DNA of 64,000 nucleotides from Hyaloraphidium curvatum (lineage: Eukaryota; Monoblepharomycota; Hyaloraphidiomycetes; Hyaloraphidiales; Hyaloraphidiaceae), in contig JAIVFI010000022.1 of assembly GCA_025558095.1 (NCBI GenBank), positions 310,001 to 374,000 of the forward strand. Reading direction: 5' to 3'. Positions 63,848 through 64,000 of this stretch are shown here, piece after piece; position 1 is the first letter of the stretch; each line of letters starts with the position of its first letter. Made by a program: the position numbers and the translations under genes. The notes below the pieces were generated by a model that did no database searches, was not told where the DNA came from, and saw nothing but the letters and a program-made list of their open reading frames with translations.

Positions 63848-64000
63848 TGGCTTCGTACCACTGCCGCGCCTGCGGCCCGACTACCGCGGAAAGCGACGAG
63901 CACCGCGGGCACACCGTGTGCGTACGGTGCGGGCAGGTCCTCGAGGAGAATGCCATCGTCTCGGAGGTCACGTTCTCGGAGAAGGCCAACGGGGCTGCCG
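63848..64000 (+). CDS. BRF1: TFIIIB subunit BRF1, 5' end only (runs off the right edge)
   Basis: From the ATG at 63848 the frame is open to the window end (51 codons). It carries the N-terminal TFIIB-type zinc ribbon: CRACG..H..CVRCGQVLEENAIVSEVTF. The ENAIVSE stretch separates BRF1 from TFIIB, in which this region differs. BRF1 recruits RNA polymerase III. The gene is divergent from QCR7, with 157 bp between starts. Confidence 0.85.

Noticed and set aside
1-64000. tRNA, rRNA or other structured RNA genes
   Set aside because: I looked for cloverleaf-like stretches and rRNA-like blocks in the larger gaps and saw none. A tRNAscan or Infernal run would settle it.

Overview
The window is GC-rich nuclear DNA from a fungus, most likely an early-diverging zoosporic (chytrid-like) one. 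Almost every gene is split by short introns, mostly about 45-80 nt, with GTNNGN donors. Fungal hallmarks include a Pkc1-type kinase (HR1-HR1-C2-C1-C1-kinase) and a Rud3-type golgin with a GRAB domain. An ODAD3/CCDC151-like protein, which belongs to the outer-dynein-arm docking complex, points to a lineage that builds motile flagella. I placed exons by eye from splice signals, reading frame and family conservation. For most genes the exon sums close exactly in frame and give the usual length of the family (EF2 844 aa, Qcr7 127 aa, Gut2 639 aa, Rnr1 830 aa, PIG-A 426 aa).

Layout. 1-0.6 kb: 5' end of V-ATPase subunit B (minus). 0.6-3.25 kb: a Tc1/mariner/IS630-like transposon with imperfect inverted repeats. 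3.4-7.2 kb: a GPI-anchored periplasmic-binding-protein-like protein and a fused siroheme synthase. 7.3-14.6 kb: the most unusual region. Three genes start with the same unrecognised domain but end differently: a sphingomyelinase-D/phospholipase-D-like domain, a MACPF pore-forming domain, and a KIDG-repeat beta-solenoid. A stand-alone KIDG protein lies head-to-head with the third, and a multi-pass membrane protein follows. Four of these genes share a TGACTGAC-rich promoter motif. 14.6-31.4 kb: an ACAD10/11-type phosphotransferase, a SET/MYND protein, ODAD3, a broken Sel1-repeat gene, the golgin, a peroxisomal enoyl-CoA hydratase, an unidentified coiled-coil protein and an FCP1-like phosphatase. 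31.4-35.5 kb: BCP1, a bacterial-type SnoaL-like gene with a frameshift, a short-chain dehydrogenase and heme oxygenase. 35.7-64 kb: densely packed housekeeping genes: PKC1, a thiamine-pyrophosphate-type mitochondrial carrier, SNU66/SART1, EF2, cyclin C, RNR1, GUT2, an unidentified CaaX protein, a NEPRO-like protein, PIG-A, COG2, CMS1, QCR7 and the start of BRF1.

The genome is compact. Divergent pairs are as little as 36 bp apart. Convergent pairs almost touch: PIG-A and COG2 stop codons are adjacent, and the SET and ODAD3 genes are 1 bp apart. About 100 introns can be placed, and five appear to use GC-AG ends. The 7.3-14.6 kb cluster is the best candidate for something undescribed: one shared module joined to different membrane-active or structural domains, possibly co-regulated. 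This rests on sequence patterns only; no function is demonstrated here.
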